Source: SZUA-430 sp040080835
GTDB taxonomy: Bacteria > Pseudomonadota > Alphaproteobacteria > Micropepsales > Micropepsaceae
DNA: 64,000 bases
Direction of reading: 5' to 3'
Assembly: GCA_040080835.1 (NCBI GenBank)
Contig: JBEBHP010000008.1
Location: forward strand, 62,001-126,000
The notes under the pieces are model-generated. The model saw only the letters and a program-made list of their open reading frames with translations. It ran no database searches and was not told where the DNA came from. This document shows positions 32,545 to 39,775 of the stretch, one piece after another. The position numbers were made by a program, and so were the translations under genes. The stretch's first letter is position 1. Every line of letters starts with the position of its first letter.

Positions 32545-33198
32545 ATGCAAATGTCTGCAAGCATTGAACGCGCTGAAGCCAAGAGCTTGTTTGCATATGC
32601 ACGTCGCGTCCTGTCCGGCACGGAAGAGCCGCCGGAGCCGCCCGCCGATCCGGTCGATATACGCTCTGGGATCGACCGCGCCCTCCGCCATACCCGCCGC
32701 GCGCCGTTAACCCCGAAGACCACGGAGGAAGCAGCCGCCAGGGCCGTCGCCGCCGTTGAAGGCACGCTGGTCGCAATCGACTCGATTCACGACTATCTCA
32801 GGGAAGCGCTGGACCTGACCGCCGCCGCCCTTGTCGCTCCCGATGCAACAAAGCGGGCGATGATCGCCGACCGCTACGAGGAACTGCGCTCGCGGATCGA
32901 CACCGTCGCCAATGGCGCGACGTTTGAAGGTGTAAACCTGATCGACTCCGGACGCGAATCCATCGAAATCAAGCTCCCGGCAGCGGGCGAACCACGCCAC
33001 TCGATCGGTCACATCACGCTGGTAGCAGGCGAACGGGGCCTGTCACTGAAAGCCCCTTCCGAGCTCTTTGCTTCGAACGACGAAATTGAAGTCGCCCGGC
33101 ACACACTCCTGTCTGCTCGCGAACGTCTCGGTCGCGCCGCAGAAACATTCCTGAACCAGGCCAGTGTGCTCGCGCCGCACCTTGGCATGACCGGCTAG
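32545..33198 (+). CDS. Short flagellin-like protein
   Basis: 217 residues. Two parts resemble flagellin. One is a D1-type helical hairpin at about residues 60-136 (ARAVAAVEGTLVAIDSIHDYLREAL...RYEELRSRIDTVANGATFEGVNLIDS), like the flagellin stretch ending TxFNGxxLL. The other is a C-terminal helix at about 181-209 (IEVARHTLLSARERLGRAAETFLNQASVL). The usual D0 start (around SINTN..AL) is missing; instead there is a Pro-rich, basic N-terminal region of about 55 residues (SGTEEPPEPPADPVDI). It may be a cap, an export-related factor or a regulator rather than a filament protein. It lies outside the main flagellar cluster, 1.1 kb before motA. Confidence 0.7.
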   Translation: MQMSASIERAEAKSLFAYARRVLSGTEEPPEPPADPVDIRSGIDRALRHTRRAPLTPKTTEEAAARAVAAVEGTLVAIDSIHDYLREALDLTAAALVAPDATKRAMIADRYEELRSRIDTVANGATFEGVNLIDSGRESIEIKLPAAGEPRHSIGHITLVAGERGLSLKAPSELFASNDEIEVARHTLLSARERLGRAAETFLNQASVLAPHLGMTG

Positions 33199-33283
33199 GC
33201 CGCAGGGCCCTGAAGACAGGCAGTTTGCCGTTTCACCGCCGTGGGGAACCAGTTACGATGCCGTCTCGACGAAAGAGGACGGC

Positions 33284-34105
33284 ATGGCGAACACACAATC
33301 AAATGCTGAACAAATCACCTTCTGGAACGGTGATGCCGGCCTGAAATGGGTCCGCTCGCAGGAGCGTCTGGATGGTATGCTGTCGGGCATTTCCGCCGAG
33401 CTCATCAGAACCGCAAACGTCACTGCATCCGATCGCGTCCTCGATGTCGGTTGCGGTTGCGGAGAAACCTCAATCGCCATGTCCAAAAGCGGTGCAGCGG
33501 TGACCGGGATCGATATTTCGGCGCCGATGCTGGCGCATGCGAAACACCGTGCCCCAAAGCTGAGTTTCATAGAGGCGGACGCCTCCAGCTACAGGTTCGA
33601 GCGCAACTTCAGCCTGCTGTTCTCGCGATTTGGAGTGATGTTTTTTGCCAACCCGGATGAGGCATTCAGGAACATGAGATCCGCGGTCGCGTCGAACGGC
33701 CGACTGGCTTTTGCCTGCTGGCGCGACTGGCGGGAAAATGAATGGGTGCGCGCACCGATGGCAGCCGTCAGGCCGCATGTGTCCCCGCAGCCGCAAATGG
33801 GACCTGAAGATCCTGGCCCTTTTTCATTCGCCGACCCAGCCCGTGTCCGCCGCATTTTGAACTATGCCGGCTTTGACCAGATCGCCATCACTCCCTTTGA
33901 CGCCGCCATGCAGCTGGGTAGCGATCTGGATGAAGCCTGCACCCACATCCAGGAAGTCGGACCAGTCTCACGGATGCTGGCAGACTCGTCCCCGCAACAA
34001 AAGTTGAATGCAGTCAATGCGCTCCGCGACGCACTGACGCCCTATGCCGCAAACAGACCCTTCACCATGGGCGGTGCAGTGTGGATCGTGACTGCAAAAG
34101 CCTGA
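33284..34105 (+). CDS. Class I SAM-dependent methyltransferase
   Basis: 273-residue methyltransferase with a Rossmann SAM site: VLDVGCGCGETSIAMSKSGAAVTGIDIS (motif I and the acidic end of beta 2), FIEADASSYRFE, and FSLLFSRFGVMFFANPDEAFRNMRSAVASNGRLAFACWRD (motifs IV to VI). It has the layout of small-molecule methyltransferases of the UbiE/Coq5 type. Substrate not predictable. It stands between the flagellin-like gene and motA on the same strand, with larger gaps on both sides, and probably has its own promoter. Confidence 0.88.
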   Translation: MANTQSNAEQITFWNGDAGLKWVRSQERLDGMLSGISAELIRTANVTASDRVLDVGCGCGETSIAMSKSGAAVTGIDISAPMLAHAKHRAPKLSFIEADASSYRFERNFSLLFSRFGVMFFANPDEAFRNMRSAVASNGRLAFACWRDWRENEWVRAPMAAVRPHVSPQPQMGPEDPGPFSFADPARVRRILNYAGFDQIAITPFDAAMQLGSDLDEACTHIQEVGPVSRMLADSSPQQKLNAVNALRDALTPYAANRPFTMGGAVWIVTAKA

Positions 34106-34190
34106 TCAGCCGGAATTTGCAGAAGATTTGTGCAATCCCGGGCGCCCCACGGTTGCGATCCTCACCAAAGGGTTAAGCCTGTCGGCTCGG

Positions 34191-34205
34191 TTAGTGATGC
34201 GTTAA
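34191..34205 (+). promoter_or_regulatory. CtrA-like site 1 upstream of motA
   Basis: TTAG-TGATGCG-TTAA matches the CtrA full-site pattern TTAA-N7-TTAA at 7 of 8 defined bases. It lies 113 bp upstream of the motA start. Confidence 0.5.
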
Positions 34206-34223
34206 AAAATGCATGCGAATTGC

Positions 34224-34238
34224 TTCAACGATCTTTAA
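34224..34238 (+). promoter_or_regulatory. CtrA-like site 2 upstream of motA
   Basis: TTCA-ACGATCT-TTAA, again 7 of 8 bases of the CtrA pattern, 80 bp upstream of motA. The centre-to-centre distance to site 1 is 33 bp, about three helical turns, so both would be on one face of the DNA. Confidence 0.52.
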
Positions 34239-34317
34239 GCGCGCTTGGTCATAATCCGCTGAGAAAAACCAGCCCCCGCGTGCCAATACGCGAGGGTAAA
34301 AACCGGCTGCGTGTTGC

Positions 34318-35190
34318 ATGTTTCAGATTGGTGGGGTCATCTTCGTCTTCGCGACCGTATTCGGCGGCTTCATGCTGTCGGGCGGAAGCTTTGATGTGAT
34401 CCTGCATGCGTTGCCTTTCGAAGGCACGCAGATTCTGGGTGCAGCCGTCGGCGCCTTCCTGATTTCTTCAAGCGGACCAACGCTGAAAGCAACGCTCGGC
34501 TCATTCGGCAAGATCATGTCCGGCTCGAAGTGGAAGGACAAGGACTACACTGACCTCCTCTGCCTGCTCTTCACACTGACCAAGACGATGAAGTCCAAAG
34601 GCATGATCGCACTCGAACAGCACATCGAGAAGCCGGAAGAGTCCAATATCTTCAAGCACTATCCGCGCGTCATGCACGATCACTTCGCGATCGATTTCAT
34701 CTGCGACACAATCCGCATGATGACAATGAGTCTGGAAGACCCGCACCAGGTCGAAACCGCGATGGAAAAGCAGCTCGAAAAACACCACCACGAGGCACTC
34801 GCCGGCGCGCATTCGTTCCAGAACATGGCTGACGGCATGCCCGCGCTTGGCATCGTCGCCGCCGTTCTGGGCGTGATCAAGACAATGGGCTCGATCACCG
34901 AGCCACCAGAAGTCCTGGGCGAAATGATCGGTGGCGCACTTGTGGGTACATTCTTCGGCGTGTTCCTGGCATACGGCTTCATCGGCCCGTTCGCGACCCG
35001 AATCAAGGAAGCGGTTGATGAGGAAGGCCTTTTCTATCACGTCATTCGCGACGTACTCGTTGCGCATCTTCACGGCAATGCGGCGCAGGTCTCGGTTGAA
35101 ATCGGCCGCGGCAGCGTTCCAAGTCACTTCCAGCCTTCATTCGCGAAACTCGAGGAAGCAATAAACGCGGCGCCGGGCGACAAGGGCTAA
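34318..35190 (+). CDS. motA: Flagellar motor stator protein MotA
   Basis: 290-residue proton-channel subunit of the stator. Four membrane helices: about 3-21, 32-50, and a pair near 170-220 (MPALGIVAAVLGVIKTMGSITEP and LVGTFFGVFLAYGFIGPFATRI). The cytoplasmic loop between helices 2 and 3 contains the charged segment that contacts FliG. The conserved Pro residues of the helix-3/4 region (EPPEVLG) are present. motB is not adjacent, as in Caulobacter where the two are unlinked. Two CtrA-like sites lie 80-127 bp upstream. The stop codon overlaps the stop of a small convergent ORF. Confidence 0.96.
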   Translation: MFQIGGVIFVFATVFGGFMLSGGSFDVILHALPFEGTQILGAAVGAFLISSSGPTLKATLGSFGKIMSGSKWKDKDYTDLLCLLFTLTKTMKSKGMIALEQHIEKPEESNIFKHYPRVMHDHFAIDFICDTIRMMTMSLEDPHQVETAMEKQLEKHHHEALAGAHSFQNMADGMPALGIVAAVLGVIKTMGSITEPPEVLGEMIGGALVGTFFGVFLAYGFIGPFATRIKEAVDEEGLFYHVIRDVLVAHLHGNAAQVSVEIGRGSVPSHFQPSFAKLEEAINAAPGDKG

Positions 35191-35336
35191 TTTCGCGTCT
35201 GACCCCACAGGCTGACGAAAAAGACCGTGACGCCGCCCCCCAGCATCGCCAGCGGGACAAGCCAGTCGACACGCATATCAATCCCGGCAACCATGGCGAT
35301 GGTCACCACCATTCCTGCAGATTGAGCCAGCTTCAT
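35187..35336 (-). CDS. Small two-helix membrane protein, 49 aa
   Basis: A 49-codon ORF on the minus strand: it starts MKLAQSAGMVVTIAMVAGID and ends LGGGVTVFFVSLWGQTRN. Two hydrophobic stretches (about 7-20 and 25-44) predict a small hairpin membrane protein. Its stop overlaps that of motA by 3 nt. No ribosome site stands out: the 12 nt before the ATG read GGGAAAAGCGTGAGGCACGGC with AGG about 6-8 nt upstream, which is usable. No similarity recognised. It could be real or a chance ORF, but the helix pattern and neat fit with the end of motA favour a gene. Confidence 0.5.
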   Translation of the reverse strand: MKLAQSAGMVVTIAMVAGIDMRVDWLVPLAMLGGGVTVFFVSLWGQTRN

Positions 35337-35464
35337 GCCGTGCCTCACGCTTTTCCCCACCTGCATTTTATCCCGTTTGCTCCCCCAGCCTCACCCGCAT
35401 TGGTTTTAGGGTTAAGCCGCCCTATTTTTCGGGAATTGAACCGATTCAGAGCGGGAGCGTAACC

Positions 35465-36127
35465 ATGCTGTTGGTCATGAAAAGCGTTTTGACACAGGAC
35501 GAAGCGGCCAAGGCTGTTGAAAGGATAAACGCGCTCAGCTTCGTCGACGGCGCAAGGACAGCAGGTTGGCACGCCAAACTCGTGAAGAAAAACGAACAGG
35601 TCGACCGCAATCACCCCGACTACATCGCGTTGAACAAATCGGTGACCGAAATCATCATGCGCAATTCGACATTTCGCATGGGTTTCCGTCCGCGCCACGT
35701 CACACCGCTATTGTTCAGCCGGTATCACGACGGCATGGAGTACGGCACGCATGTCGACGACCCGCATATGTACAACTTGCGCAGCGACGTCTCGTTCACC
35801 GTGTTCCTCGCGGATCCGTCAACCTATGACGGTGGGGAACTCGTCATGGAAACGACCGGAGGGGAACAGGCCTACAAGCTGGGCATCGGTGACATGATCG
35901 CCTACTCCTCCACAACGCTCCACCGCGTCACGCCCGTGACAAGGGGCGAGCGCCTTGCCGCCGTCGGCTGGAGCCAGTCTTTCATTCGCGACGCCGCCAA
36001 ACGCGAAATCCTGTACGAACTCGATATCGCCCGACGTTCCATATTTGACCGCGAGAAGAAATCGAGGGATTTCGATCTGATCTCCAGGGCGCACGCCAAT
36101 CTTATCCGCATGTGGTCCGACGGCTAG
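35465..36127 (+). CDS. piuC: Fe(II)/2-oxoglutarate-dependent PKHX-type dioxygenase
   Basis: 220-residue double-stranded beta-helix oxygenase of the PiuC/YbiX family (PKHD-type hydroxylase). The iron ligands are His and Asp in EYGTHVDDPHM and the distal His in TTLHRVTPV, and the Arg for 2-oxoglutarate is in GERLAAVGW. The C-terminal helix bundle (FIRDAAKREILYELDIARRSIF) is typical. Family members occur beside TonB-dependent siderophore receptors; none is present here, so the iron-uptake role is only family knowledge. ATG 35465 is used; MKSVLTQDEA at 35480 is an alternative. Confidence 0.9.
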   Translation: MLLVMKSVLTQDEAAKAVERINALSFVDGARTAGWHAKLVKKNEQVDRNHPDYIALNKSVTEIIMRNSTFRMGFRPRHVTPLLFSRYHDGMEYGTHVDDPHMYNLRSDVSFTVFLADPSTYDGGELVMETTGGEQAYKLGIGDMIAYSSTTLHRVTPVTRGERLAAVGWSQSFIRDAAKREILYELDIARRSIFDREKKSRDFDLISRAHANLIRMWSDG

Positions 36128-36236
36128 CCCCCGGAATCGCCCTGGAAGCGCCCTGGGAACGCCAGCATCCTGCCGACTCTTTTTCCTGTCCCGATCCCAA
36201 CCCGCGACAATCCAACCTAGTTGATTCGACAAGAAC

Positions 36237-36251
36237 GTTCCTATATTGTTC
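36237..36251 (+). promoter_or_regulatory. Orphan LexA (SOS) box
   Basis: GTTC-CTATATT-GTTC matches the alphaproteobacterial LexA consensus GTTC-N7-GTTC exactly. TTGATT (36221-36226) and TATATT (36242-36247, inside the box) could act as -35 and -10 elements with a 15-bp spacer, so LexA would block this promoter. It points into a stretch without any plus-strand gene. One such box is expected by chance about once in 65 kb on each reading of the motif, so chance is not excluded. Confidence 0.55.
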
Positions 36252-36433
36252 TTTATCGTATTCCGGGCCAAATCCCCGCTGCCACTTGAAATCTTGAATA
36301 AATCTGGCGCTCCCGCCCCGTCAGTCTGCGCGGCAAAAGAAATAGCAGACGGGTACCCCTCACTGCGCCCGGATTTGATCAGACCTCAATCGTCCCGACC
36401 ACAACCGATCAAACGAAACTTGCCGTACAAAAT

Positions 36434-36497
36434 TGTCACCTTTTAACCAGTCGGCCCGAGCCAACAAGCCAAAAACCGACCACCAGTCAAGGTGACA
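36434..36497. repeat. Imperfect inverted repeat, REP-like
   Basis: The left arm begins TGTCACCTT and ends CAGTCGG; the right arm begins CCGAC and ends AAGGTGACA. The outer 9 bp and the inner 5 bp pair perfectly, with a less complementary middle, around a 21-nt centre. Next to it is CTGTCCCC. It may be a REP-type element, an RNA hairpin, or the downstream end of a transcript. Confidence 0.5.
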
Positions 36498-36531
36498 CTG
36501 TCCCCTTTGAATCATTCAAATCCGCACCCGC

Positions 36532-38031
36532 TCACTCCGTATCAAACTTGATCCCCTGCGCCAGTGGCAGCGCATTGGAATAGTTCACCGTCGCGGTCTG
36601 GCGGCGCATATACGCCTTCCAGGAGTCCGAGCCGGACTCGCGTCCTCCGCCGGTGTCCTTCTCACCACCAAATGCACCACCGATTTCCGCGCCACTCGGG
36701 CCGATGTTGACGTTGGCGATGCCGCAGTCGCTTCCGGCCGCAGCCGTAAAACGCTCGGCTTCCTGCATGTCGCGCGTGAAGATGCAAGATGAAAGGCCCT
36801 GCGTGACATCGTTCTGCAGGCAAAGGGCCTCATCGAAATCGCGATAGGTCAGCACATAGAGGATCGGCGCGAACGTCTCGTGCTTCACGATCTCGCTCTG
36901 CGTCGGCATTTCCACTAGCGCCGGCTGCACATAATACGCATTCGGGAATTTGTCGGCCAGCGCACGTGCTCCGCCTGTCACCTTGCCACCCTGCGCCTTT
37001 GCAGCCGCCAGCGCTGCCTGCATGCCATCAAATGACACCTTGTCGATCAGCGGACCTACAAGCGTGCCATCTTCCAGCGGGTTGCCGATCCTGATTGCGC
37101 CATAAACCGCCTTCAGGCGTGCAACCAGCTTTTCGGAAACGGATTCATGCACGATCACACGGCGAAGCGTGGTGCAGCGTTGCCCGGCCGTGCCGACTGC
37201 CGCAAACGTGATCCCACGTTCAGCCAGCTTCAGGTCAGCCGAAGGCGCAACGATCATCGCATTGTTGCCTCCGAGCTCAAGGATCGTGCGACCCAGACGC
37301 CCCGCAACAACCGGCGACAGCGCCTTGCCCATGCGTGTGGACCCGGTCGCCGAAATCAGCGGCACGCGCGCATCGGCAGCCATTTGCTCGCCGACCGCAC
37401 GTCCGCCCTGGATCACTTGTGACAACGCCTTTGGCGCGTCACCAAACCGGTTCAAAGCCTTCTCGAACAGCTTCTGCGTCGCCATCGCGGTCAGCGGAGT
37501 CTTTTCCGACGGCTTCCACAAGACGCTGTCACCACAAACAATGGCAAGCGCCGCATTCCATGCCCAAACGGCCACCGGGAAGTTGAAGGCACTGATAACA
37601 CCGACAGGTCCCAGCGGATGCCACGTCTCCATCATGCGATGCCCCGGACGTTCCGAAGCAATCGTCAGGCCGTAAAGCTGCCGCGACAGACCCACTGCGA
37701 AATCGCAGATGTCGATCATCTCCTGAACCTCGCCAAGGCCCTCCTGCACGATTTTGCCCGCCTCCAGCGTCACAAGCTTTCCAAGCGCCGACTTGTTCGC
37801 ACGAAGCTCTTCACCGAACAGGCGGATAAGCTCTCCACGACGCGGTGCAGGTACTTCGCGCCATGCATGAAACGCCTTCACCGACGACGCAATCTTGGCT
37901 TCAACTTCGGCAGCCGTATCGCTGCGCACATGGCCAAGCACCGCACCATCAATCGGGCTGCTCACCACAAGATCACCGCGCGACACATCCTCAGTCGAAA
38001 TGCCAAGGGCCTTGAGCGTTGCTTCCGTCAT
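36532..38031 (-). CDS. ALDH7-type aldehyde dehydrogenase, likely 2-aminoadipate-6-semialdehyde dehydrogenase
   Basis: 499-residue NAD-dependent aldehyde dehydrogenase. It contains HPLGPVGVISAFNFPVAVWAWNAALAIVCGD, the Glu motif ILELGGNNAMIV, the catalytic Cys in VGTAGQRCTTLRRV, and SGAEIGGAFGGEKDTGGGRESGSDSWKAYMRRQT near the end. These fit the antiquitin (ALDH7) / AmaB subfamily, which oxidises alpha-aminoadipate semialdehyde (piperideine-6-carboxylate). ATG 38031 has a good ribosome site (GGAGAAA); an upstream in-frame start lacks one. Linked to a lysine-dehydrogenase-like gene, it would give 2-aminoadipate from lysine. Confidence 0.88.
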   Translation of the reverse strand: MTEATLKALGISTEDVSRGDLVVSSPIDGAVLGHVRSDTAAEVEAKIASSVKAFHAWREVPAPRRGELIRLFGEELRANKSALGKLVTLEAGKIVQEGLGEVQEMIDICDFAVGLSRQLYGLTIASERPGHRMMETWHPLGPVGVISAFNFPVAVWAWNAALAIVCGDSVLWKPSEKTPLTAMATQKLFEKALNRFGDAPKALSQVIQGGRAVGEQMAADARVPLISATGSTRMGKALSPVVAGRLGRTILELGGNNAMIVAPSADLKLAERGITFAAVGTAGQRCTTLRRVIVHESVSEKLVARLKAVYGAIRIGNPLEDGTLVGPLIDKVSFDGMQAALAAAKAQGGKVTGGARALADKFPNAYYVQPALVEMPTQSEIVKHETFAPILYVLTYRDFDEALCLQNDVTQGLSSCIFTRDMQEAERFTAAAGSDCGIANVNIGPSGAEIGGAFGGEKDTGGGRESGSDSWKAYMRRQTATVNYSNALPLAQGIKFDTE

Positions 38032-38094
38032 CGCAATTTCTCCAACCACAAAATGCGTGTCATGGTCCGCAAAGGCGGACCACCCACGACTGTT

Positions 38095-39768
38095 TCATTT
38101 GTTCTTCAATGCCGCCGCGCGAATACCCGACAGCGTCGCCGTCGGCGTGATCTGGTCGGGATCCGTCACGATCTCGATCAGCGCAGGCTTGCCCGCCGAA
38201 AGCGCTTCTTCAAACGCAGGCGCAAATTCCGACGTCTTGCGCACGGTCGCACCAAAACATCCAAACGACCGCGCATAGGCCGCAAAATCCGGATTGCGCA
38301 GCTCCGTGCCAATCACGCGTGCAGGATACTCACGCTCCTGGTGCATGCGTATCGTGCCAAAAACACTGTTGTTGAACACAAGGAAGATGACGTTCAGCCC
38401 AAACTGCACCGCCGTCGCGAGCTCCTGCCCGTTCATCATGAAGCAGCCATCGCCAGAACAGGCAATCACAATACGATCAGGATGGGTTGCCTTCGCACTG
38501 ATGGCAGAGGGGACACCATAACCCATCGCACCACTCGTTGGCGCAAGCTGGGTATGCAAGCCCCGATGCAGGTGAAACCTGTGCAGCCAGCCTGCATAAT
38601 TGCCGGCACCATTCGTCAGGATCGCATTCGCGGGCAGCCGCTGGTTGAGCCATGCAAAGATCTCGGAAGGATTGACGTCGCCTTTCACAGTCACGGGCTT
38701 CACGAACGCTTCATAGTCGACATGCGCGCTCTTTGCCCAGTCACTCCACGCAACATGCGCAGGCGCCTTCAACTGCGAGGCCGCACGACCAAAGGCTTCC
38801 ATGCCCGACACAATGCCGAGCTCGGCCTGGTAGACACGGTTCAGCTCTTCAGCGGCCGGAAACACATGCACCAGCCGCTGCCTCGCGATCGGGGGCACAA
38901 GTCGCGTATAGCCCTGCGTGGTCATCTCACCCAGGCGCGGCCCGATCACAAGCATCAGGTCAGCCGCAGCGATGCGCGCACCAAGCTTCGGATCGATGCC
39001 GATACCCATGTCGCCCGCATAGAGTGGATGGCGATTGTCGATACGGTCCTTGCCGCGGAACGACGTCGCAACGGGAATATTCCAGTTCTCGAGGAACACA
39101 CGCACGAGCTCGCACGCAGCATCGCTCCACCCGCCCCCGCCGATGAGGGCCAGCGGCCGCTCCGCTGACGACAGGATCTGCGCAAGCTGCGTCATGTCTT
39201 CAGGCCGCGGCGCCGCCTCCACGCGTTGGTAAGGACGCGAGTCCAAAGCCTCCATCTGCTCGGTCAGCATGTCTTCCGGCAAGGCGAGCGCAACAGGACC
39301 GGGCCTCCCGCTTACCGCCGTATGAAAGGCCCGCGCGACAAACTCCGGCACGCGGTCAGCCGTTGGAATCTCGGCCACCCACTTGGTCAGCGGACCCAGC
39401 ATCCGCCGATAGTCGATCTCCTGGAACGCCTCGCGCTCCACCTGGTCGCGCGCCACCTGCCCGATGAACAGGATCATCGGGGTCGAGTCCTGGAAAGCCG
39501 TGTGCAGGCCAATGCTCGCATGCGTGGCGCCAGGCCCGCGCGTCACAAAGCAGATGCCGGGCCTGCCCGTCAGCTTGCCATAGGCTTCAGCCATGTTGGC
39601 AGCACCCGCTTCGTGACGGCACGTGATGAGCCTGATCTGCTCGCGCGCATCGTAAAGCGCGTCGAGCACGGCGAGATAGCTCTCGCCGGGGACGCCAAAG
39701 GCAAGGCTCACGCCATGAATCTTCAACTGGTCGACAAGGATCTGTCCGCCGCTGCGAAGATTGCTCAT
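38095..39768 (-). CDS. Acetolactate-synthase-like TPP-dependent enzyme
   Basis: 557-residue thiamine-diphosphate enzyme of the AHAS/pyruvate oxidase family. The N-terminal PYR domain has RHEAGAANMAEAYGKLTGRPGICFVTRGPGATH with the cofactor-activating Glu, the central domain follows, and the C-terminal PP domain has the TPP motif IACSGDGCFMMNGQELATAVQFGLNVIFLVFNNS (GDG...NN). The start MSNLRSGGQILVDQLKIHG at 39768 lies 7 bp after the dehydrogenase gene. There is no adjacent ilvN (small subunit), so branched-chain synthesis is doubtful. In this cluster a role as 2-oxo acid decarboxylase or ligase acting on a lysine-derived acid is possible but not shown. Confidence 0.87.
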   Translation of the reverse strand: MSNLRSGGQILVDQLKIHGVSLAFGVPGESYLAVLDALYDAREQIRLITCRHEAGAANMAEAYGKLTGRPGICFVTRGPGATHASIGLHTAFQDSTPMILFIGQVARDQVEREAFQEIDYRRMLGPLTKWVAEIPTADRVPEFVARAFHTAVSGRPGPVALALPEDMLTEQMEALDSRPYQRVEAAPRPEDMTQLAQILSSAERPLALIGGGGWSDAACELVRVFLENWNIPVATSFRGKDRIDNRHPLYAGDMGIGIDPKLGARIAAADLMLVIGPRLGEMTTQGYTRLVPPIARQRLVHVFPAAEELNRVYQAELGIVSGMEAFGRAASQLKAPAHVAWSDWAKSAHVDYEAFVKPVTVKGDVNPSEIFAWLNQRLPANAILTNGAGNYAGWLHRFHLHRGLHTQLAPTSGAMGYGVPSAISAKATHPDRIVIACSGDGCFMMNGQELATAVQFGLNVIFLVFNNSVFGTIRMHQEREYPARVIGTELRNPDFAAYARSFGCFGATVRKTSEFAPAFEEALSAGKPALIEIVTDPDQITPTATLSGIRAAALKNK

Positions 39769-39775
39769 GAGTGTC

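Larger units (their letters stand above)
36128..36531. other. 404-bp gene-free gap
   Basis: Between the dioxygenase stop and the convergent ALDH stop there is no convincing gene. There is no ATG on the plus strand from 36252 to the end of the gap. On the minus strand one 51-codon ORF (36360-36515, MIQRGQCHLDWW...) exists but overlaps the inverted repeat and has no clear ribosome site. The gap is less GC-rich than its flanks and contains a perfect LexA box (36237-36251) and an imperfect inverted repeat (36434-36497), listed separately. Confidence 0.8.

Noticed and set aside
36246..36446. TTG-started 66-aa frame on the plus strand starting inside the LexA box
   Set aside because: It begins within the predicted promoter, has no ribosome site and ends without any recognisable domain.
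36360..36515. 51-codon minus-strand ORF in the 36-kb gap (MIQRGQCHLDWW...)
   Set aside because: It contains the inverted repeat, has no clear ribosome site, and codon use is not like the neighbouring genes; probably chance.
37618..39168. 516-aa plus-strand open frame over the ALDH and TPP genes
   Set aside because: Antisense to two well-supported genes; composition rich in Arg and His, typical of shadow frames in GC-rich DNA.
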